Assembly (NCBI GenBank): GCA_944325435.1
Contig: CALVAC010000007.1
Location: 62,001-126,000 of the forward strand
Length of the DNA stretch: 64,000 nucleotides
Direction of reading: 5' to 3'
Source of the DNA: an uncultured Bacteroidales bacterium
GTDB taxonomy: Bacteria; Bacteroidota; Bacteroidia; Bacteroidales; UBA932
Part shown: positions 60,029 through 64,000 of the stretch, one piece after another
Layout of the letters: each line of letters starts with the position of its first letter
Numbering within the stretch: position 1 is the first letter of the stretch
Notes under the pieces: model-generated
Told to the model about the DNA's origin: nothing
The model's database searches: none
Seen by the model: only the letters and a program-made list of their open reading frames with translations
Translations under genes and position numbers: made by a program

Positions 60029-61918
60029 ATGTACAGACTCCTCGACAAAGTCAACTGGCCCGCCGACATCCGGGATTTCAACACAGAGGAACTCAAGACC
60101 CTGTGTGCCGAAATCAGGGAATATATGATAGAATGCTGTTCCAGGAATCCGGGACATCTCGGATCAAGCCTCGGGGCGGTGGAGCTTATCGTCGGGCTGC
60201 ACTATGTCTATAACACGCCGGAAGACAATATCGTATTCGATGTGGGACATCAGGCATACGCGCACAAGATACTTACCGGGCGGAAAGAGCTTTTCCAGAA
60301 AAACCGTATGAAAGATGGCATCAGCGGCTTCCCTCGCAGGGAGGAAAGCAGATATGATGTCTTCGGGACAGGACATTCCTCCACATCCATATCCGCCGCC
60401 CTCGGGCTGGCGCAGGCGGCACAGTTCAGCGGATCCGGGGCAAAGACAGTAGCCCTCATAGGGGATGGAGCGCTTTCGGGAGGGCTGGCTTTCGAAGGGC
60501 TGAACAATGCCGGCATCAGCAAAAGCGACCTGCTTGTCATAATCAACGACAACAACATATCCATCGACAAGAATATCGGAGCTGTCCACGAACATCTGCT
60601 CAGGCTTACCACCCACCCCGCCTACAACAAGCTCAAGAAAGACATCTGGGACAGGCTGGGTGCAGGACGGCTGAGGGACCTGGTGCAGAACATAGTCGTC
60701 ACGACAAAGTCCCATCTTGTGCAGGATTCCGGAGGCGACCTGTTCGAGGCTCTGGGATTCAGATATTTCGGGCCTATTGACGGGAACGATATCGGACAGG
60801 TGGTGGATGCCCTCAGGAGGCTCAAGGATATGCCAGGCCCGAGGATACTGCACACCATCACCACGAAGGGCAAGGGATATGCCCCGGCGGAAGAGGACCA
60901 GACCACATGGCACGCTCCGGGCATGTTCGATCCCACCACAGGAAAGAGAATCAAGGCCTCCGACAGGCAAGAAAGCCGGTATCAGGATGTATTCGGAGAG
61001 GTGCTGCTCGAGCTTGCCCGTAGGGACAGCAGGATTGTCGGGGTCACACCGGCCATGGCCAGCGGCTGCGGGATGAACCTGCTCGCATCAGAAATGCCGG
61101 AAAGGTTCTTCGATGTAGGCATTGCGGAAGAGCACGCCGTCACTTTTTCGGCAGGGCTTGCGGCAGGTGGTATGAAACCGTTCTGCAACATCTATTCATC
61201 GTTCTCACAGAGGGCATACGACCAGATTATCCACGATGTCGCCCTGCAGGATCTCGGAGTGGTCCTCTGCCTTGACAGGAGCGGTCTTGTAGGCGAAGAT
61301 GGGGCAACGCACCACGGGAGCTTCGATATGGCGGCCTACAGAAGCATCCCCGGCTGCATCATCGCCGCACCGAGAAACGAGACAGAGCTTAAAGAGATGA
61401 TGTACACTGCCTCGAAGACAGGGCACGGGCCTTTCATCATCAGATATCCGAGAGGATATGGAGAAGGGGCAGGGTGGAGAAATGCGGAATTCGAGATGCT
61501 TCCGGTGGGAAAGGCGGAGACAATGCTCGAAGGCGGAGAGGTCGCCATCATCGCAGCCGGACCCGTCGTAAACCGCGCATACGAAGCCGCCCTGGAATAC
61601 AGGGAAAGGACAGGGCGCAGTCCGGGAGTATATAATATAAGGTATGTAAAACCTCTCGACACCGGCCTTCTCGATATGATAACAGAAAGATACGGGACTA
61701 TCATCACGATAGAGGACGGCTGCATCGCAGGAGGACTGCACGGGGCCATCGCAGAATACGCCGCCTCCCGAGGGACGGGAGTACTCATCAAGGCAATAGG
61801 GATTCCGGACCGGTTCATCGGGCAGGGCACACAGCCTGAACTCAGGGCCGAATGCGGACTTGAAAAAGGGAAAATATACTCTGTGATATGTGAAGCTATG
61901 AGAGAACGGGAAAAATGA
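60029..61918 (+). CDS. dxs: 1-deoxy-D-xylulose-5-phosphate synthase
   Basis: A 629-aa thiamine-diphosphate enzyme. Seen are HLGSSLGAVELIVGLHYVYN, the cofactor motif GDGALSGGLAFEGLNNAG ending in N, the catalytic glutamate region DVGIAEEHAVTFSAGLA, and DRSGLVGEDGATHHGSFD. It condenses pyruvate with glyceraldehyde 3-phosphate in the non-mevalonate isoprenoid pathway. The start overlaps the end of the MFS operon (TAGaATG). Confidence 0.96.
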   Translation: MYRLLDKVNWPADIRDFNTEELKTLCAEIREYMIECCSRNPGHLGSSLGAVELIVGLHYVYNTPEDNIVFDVGHQAYAHKILTGRKELFQKNRMKDGISGFPRREESRYDVFGTGHSSTSISAALGLAQAAQFSGSGAKTVALIGDGALSGGLAFEGLNNAGISKSDLLVIINDNNISIDKNIGAVHEHLLRLTTHPAYNKLKKDIWDRLGAGRLRDLVQNIVVTTKSHLVQDSGGDLFEALGFRYFGPIDGNDIGQVVDALRRLKDMPGPRILHTITTKGKGYAPAEEDQTTWHAPGMFDPTTGKRIKASDRQESRYQDVFGEVLLELARRDSRIVGVTPAMASGCGMNLLASEMPERFFDVGIAEEHAVTFSAGLAAGGMKPFCNIYSSFSQRAYDQIIHDVALQDLGVVLCLDRSGLVGEDGATHHGSFDMAAYRSIPGCIIAAPRNETELKEMMYTASKTGHGPFIIRYPRGYGEGAGWRNAEFEMLPVGKAETMLEGGEVAIIAAGPVVNRAYEAALEYRERTGRSPGVYNIRYVKPLDTGLLDMITERYGTIITIEDGCIAGGLHGAIAEYAASRGTGVLIKAIGIPDRFIGQGTQPELRAECGLEKGKIYSVICEAMREREK

Positions 61919-61968
61919 CAGGAGCAGACAGAGAATTGAAGAAAAAAGAAAGAAAAAAGAGCAAAAGT

Positions 61969-61999
61969 TTTGGAGATTCAGAATAAATATCTATCTTTG
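61969..61999 (+). promoter_or_regulatory. Promoter for the tRNA-tuf operon
   Basis: TTTG at 61969-61972, a 19-base spacer, then TATCTTTG at 61992-61999: an ideal Bacteroidetes promoter, 44 bases before the first tRNA. Confidence 0.75.
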
Positions 62000-62042
62000 C
62001 AATCCCTTTTGTGAAAGCACTGGCAGCAGAACAAAAGGAAAT

Positions 62043-62116
62043 GCCGATGTAGCTCAGTTGGCTAGAGCACGTGATTTGTAATCTCGGGGTCGTGGGTTCG
62101 ACTCCCTCCATCGGCT
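62043..62116 (+). tRNA. tRNA-Thr (anticodon TGT)
   Basis: A 74-base cloverleaf. Acceptor GCCGATG pairs with CATCGGC, the anticodon loop is TTTGTAA (anticodon TGT) and the T-arm is GTGGGTTCGACTCCC. One U-U mismatch lies in the anticodon stem. CCA is not encoded. Confidence 0.93.
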
Positions 62117-62129
62117 CAACAGTTCTTTA

Positions 62130-62264
62130 ACAAAAAGATTTTTGAAGTTTATTTTGGATTGGATTAGAGGCGGACGAACGAGGAGGGAAGGAGTTTACTG
62201 GAGTAAATGACTGACCGATGATGTGAAGTCCAACGAAGAAGACGGACAAAAGAAACGAAAAAAC
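62130..62264 (+). repeat. tRNA spacer repeat, copy 1
   Basis: About 130 bases homologous to 62385-62520. Shared blocks are AAAAAGATTTT(T)GAAGTTT, GGCGGAC, GAGGAGGGA, ATGACTGACCGA and CCAACGAAGAAGACGGACAA. A central hairpin TTTACT-GG-AGTAAA is present. Confidence 0.88.
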
Positions 62265-62347
62265 GGGAGAATACCAGAGTGGCCAAATGGGGCAGACTGT
62301 AAATCTGCTGGTTTATACCTTCGGTGGTTCGAATCCATCTTCTCCCA
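62265..62347 (+). tRNA. tRNA-Tyr (anticodon GTA)
   Basis: An 83-base class II tRNA with acceptor GGGAGAA/TTCTCCC, anticodon stem GCAGA-CTGTAAA-TCTGC and a long variable arm (TGGTTTATACCTTCGGT). Confidence 0.95.
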
Positions 62348-62384
62348 CAAGTTCAGGCGAATCTGACGAAGTTATCGCCCGAAA

Positions 62385-62520
62385 AGAAACAAAAAGATTT
62401 TGAAGTTTGTTTTGTTTCGGATTCAAGGCGGACAAGTGAGGAGGGAGGGAGTTACCTCGCGGTAATGACTGACCGACGATACGATGTCCAACGAAGAAGA
62501 CGGACAAAAGAAACGAAAAA
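62385..62520 (+). repeat. tRNA spacer repeat, copy 2
   Basis: Second copy of the spacer, between tRNA-Tyr and tRNA-Gly. The central hairpin is TTACC-TCGC-GGTAA, changed on both sides relative to copy 1 while the flanks are conserved. Confidence 0.88.
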
Positions 62521-62521
62521 T

Positions 62522-62594
62522 GCGGAAGTAGCTCAGTTGGTAGAGCATTAGCCTTCCAAGCTAAGGGTCGCGGGTTCGAACCTCGTCTTCCGCT
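62522..62594 (+). tRNA. tRNA-Gly (anticodon TCC)
   Basis: A 73-base tRNA with acceptor GCGGAAG/CTTCCGC, anticodon stem TTAGC-CTTCCAA-GCTAA and T-arm CGCGGGTTCGAACCTCG. Confidence 0.95.
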
Positions 62595-62602
62595 CAAACT
62601 AC

Positions 62603-62674
62603 GCCAGTGTAGCTCAGGGGTAGAGCGCTTCCTTGGTAAGGAAGAGGTCGAGAGTTCAAATCTCTCCACCGGCT
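62603..62674 (+). tRNA. tRNA-Thr (anticodon GGT)
   Basis: A 72-base tRNA with acceptor GCCAGTG/CACCGGC (one A-C mismatch) and anticodon stem CTTCC-TTGGTAA-GGAAG. It is the second Thr isoacceptor in the cluster, 40 bases before tuf. Confidence 0.94.
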
Positions 62675-62714
62675 CTGCTTTTTTTGTATATAATACTCAT
62701 TAAAAGATAAAATT

Positions 62715-63902
62715 ATGGCTAAAGAAACCTTTAAAAGAGACAAGCCGCATGTTAACATCGGTACTATCGGCCATGTTGACCACGGTAAGACTACTCTGAC
62801 CGCTGCAATCACTACAGTACTTGCAAAGCAGGGTCTTTCAGATGTCCGTTCATTCGACTCTATCGACAACGCTCCGGAGGAGAAGGAAAGGGGTATCACT
62901 ATCAACACTGCGCACGTAGAGTACCAGACTGCAAAGCGTCACTATGCACACGTTGACTGCCCGGGCCACGCTGACTATGTAAAGAACATGGTAACCGGTG
63001 CAGCCCAGATGGATGGTGCAATCCTCGTTGTCGCAGCAACCGATGGTCCTATGCCTCAGACCCGTGAGCACATCCTGCTCGCCCGTCAGGTGAACGTGCC
63101 TAGAATCGTCGTTTTCCTTAACAAGGTTGACCTTGTAGACGATCCTGAGATGCTTGACCTCGTAGAGATGGAGGTACGCGACCTTCTCACTTTCTACAAC
63201 TTCGATGGAGACAACGCTCCTGTAATCCGCGGATCCGCTCTCGGAGCACTCAACGGAGACCCTCAGTACGAGGCTAAGATTATGGAGCTTATGGATGCAG
63301 TTGACGAATACATCCCTATTCCTCCACGTGACAACGAGAAACCTTTCCTTATGCCTATCGAGGACATCTTCTCTATCACAGGCCGTGGTACAGTTGCAAC
63401 AGGTAGGGTCGAGACCGGAGTTATCCACACCGGAGACGAGGTTGAGATCGTAGGTCTTGGCGAGGAGCCGAAGAAGACCACCGTTACAGGTGTCGAGATG
63501 TTCCGCAAGATCCTTGACGAAGGAGAGGCTGGAGACAATGTAGGACTTCTTCTCCGCGGTATCGACAAGAAGGAGATCAAGAGGGGTCAGGTACTTGCAA
63601 AGCCAGGTACTATCCATCCTCACCAGAAGTTCCAGGCAGAGATCTATGTGCTGAAGAAAGACGAGGGTGGCCGTCATACTCCATTCCACAACCACTACCG
63701 TCCTCAGTTCTTCATCCGTACTCTGGACATCACCGGAGAGATTGCTCTTCCAGAGGGTGTTGAAATGGTTATGCCGGGCGACAATGTCACCATCACAGTT
63801 GACCTTATCTATCCGGTAGCACTTAACGAAGGTCTCCGTTTCGCAATCCGCGAGGGTGGACGTACGGTAGGTGCAGGACAGGTTACCAAGATTCTTGAGT
63901 AA
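62715..63902 (+). CDS. tuf: Elongation factor Tu
   Basis: A 395-aa GTPase with G1 GHVDHGKTT, the switch [27 protein letters not shown] and NKVD, and normal domains II and III ([29 protein letters not shown]). It delivers aminoacyl-tRNA to the ribosome. Codon use is visibly different from neighbouring genes and biased, as in highly expressed genes (for example uniform GGT, GTT and CGT early in the gene). It is co-transcribed with the upstream tRNAs. Confidence 0.98.
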   Translation: MAKETFKRDKPHVNIGTIGHVDHGKTTLTAAITTVLAKQGLSDVRSFDSIDNAPEEKERGITINTAHVEYQTAKRHYAHVDCPGHADYVKNMVTGAAQMDGAILVVAATDGPMPQTREHILLARQVNVPRIVVFLNKVDLVDDPEMLDLVEMEVRDLLTFYNFDGDNAPVIRGSALGALNGDPQYEAKIMELMDAVDEYIPIPPRDNEKPFLMPIEDIFSITGRGTVATGRVETGVIHTGDEVEIVGLGEEPKKTTVTGVEMFRKILDEGEAGDNVGLLLRGIDKKEIKRGQVLAKPGTIHPHQKFQAEIYVLKKDEGGRHTPFHNHYRPQFFIRTLDITGEIALPEGVEMVMPGDNVTITVDLIYPVALNEGLRFAIREGGRTVGAGQVTKILE

Positions 63903-63919
63903 TACGCTATAGGAATTGG

Positions 63920-63945
63920 GAGGGTGCCGGATGACACCCTCTTTT
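63920..63945 (+). terminator. Hairpin terminator after tuf
   Basis: GAGGGTG-N8-CACCCTC followed by TTTT, 17 bases after the tuf stop. It is only 3 bases ahead of tRNA-Trp, so it may be partial or act in processing. Confidence 0.65.
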
Positions 63946-63947
63946 AC

Positions 63948-64000
63948 AGGGGAATAGAACAAGGGTAGTTCAGCGGTCTCCAAAACCGTCGATGTGGGTT
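63948..64000 (+). tRNA. tRNA-Trp (anticodon CCA), 5' part
   Basis: The window ends within the T-arm. Visible are acceptor AGGGGAA, D-arm GAAC...GTTC, and anticodon stem GCGGT-CTCCAAA-ACCGT with anticodon CCA. Confidence 0.88.

Noticed and set aside
61896..62908. Minus-strand frames reading MEGVEPTTPRLQ, MERFELSTSSLPRKRS and RWRDLNSRPLPYQG
   Set aside because: These are the classic false proteins produced by the antisense of tRNA genes; four tRNAs occupy exactly these positions.

Overview
The window comes from a Bacteroidales-type bacterium (phylum Bacteroidota), probably gut-associated. The evidence is the Bacteroidetes promoter signature TAnnTTTG upstream of many genes, the moxR-DUF58-BatD cluster, the exbB-exbD-tonB operon, a UpxY-type capsule locus with an adjacent tyrosine recombinase, and the tRNA-Thr/Tyr/Gly/Thr-tuf-tRNA-Trp cluster. 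I cannot name the genus from the sequence alone.

Layout. Positions 1-11160 are housekeeping: a Bat-type stress/aerotolerance operon (minus strand), truA, exbB-exbD-tonB, an RluB-like pseudouridine synthase, era, parC and an unusually long aroK. Positions 11160-15780 form a small accessory island: an AlbA_2-type ATP-binding regulator, a Fic protein, a DUF234-type ATPase and the wreck of a RhuM-family gene. Positions 15780-46420 are one very long minus-strand capsule/exopolysaccharide locus. It begins on the right with a UpxY-type antiterminator, followed by an unknown 129-aa protein, Wza, Wzc, a PglF/WbpM-like dehydratase, UDP-glucose dehydrogenase and the UDP-L-FucNAc set CapE/CapF/CapG. Then comes an AT-rich block with flippase, pyruvyltransferase, polymerase, glycosyltransferases and acyltransferases. 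It ends on the left with a WbuB-like transferase, an epimerase/reductase, a WecA/WbpL-like initiating transferase and WbuC. Positions 46420-48000 hold what I read as the locus switch: a 22-bp perfect inverted repeat enclosing a canonical promoter, next to a tyrosine recombinase gene. Positions 48000-64000 are housekeeping again: recJ, lysS, a DUF4143 ATPase, a SpoU methyltransferase, a TM2 protein, aroE, ssb, purA, two MFS transporters, dxs, four tRNAs, tuf and the start of tRNA-Trp.

How it works together. The capsule locus is internally coherent. PglF-like dehydratase, the WbpV-like reductase and the WbpL-like phosphotransferase could make and load an initiating 6-deoxy-HexNAc. CapE/F/G plus WbuB could add L-FucNAc. 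The remaining glycosyltransferases, acyltransferases and the pyruvyltransferase would build and decorate the repeat unit, which Wzx, an EpsG-like Wzy, Wzc and Wza would flip, polymerise and export. In the orientation sequenced, the invertible promoter points into the locus, so it appears ON. One acetyltransferase is off-frame at a G6 tract, which may be a second variation mechanism.

Other structure: 21-bp iterons in the fic promoter that recur in its coding region; heptad-repeat linkers in two neighbouring proteins; stem-loop repeats with compensating changes between recJ and lysS and between tRNA genes; and an interspersed repeat captured in-frame inside aroK.
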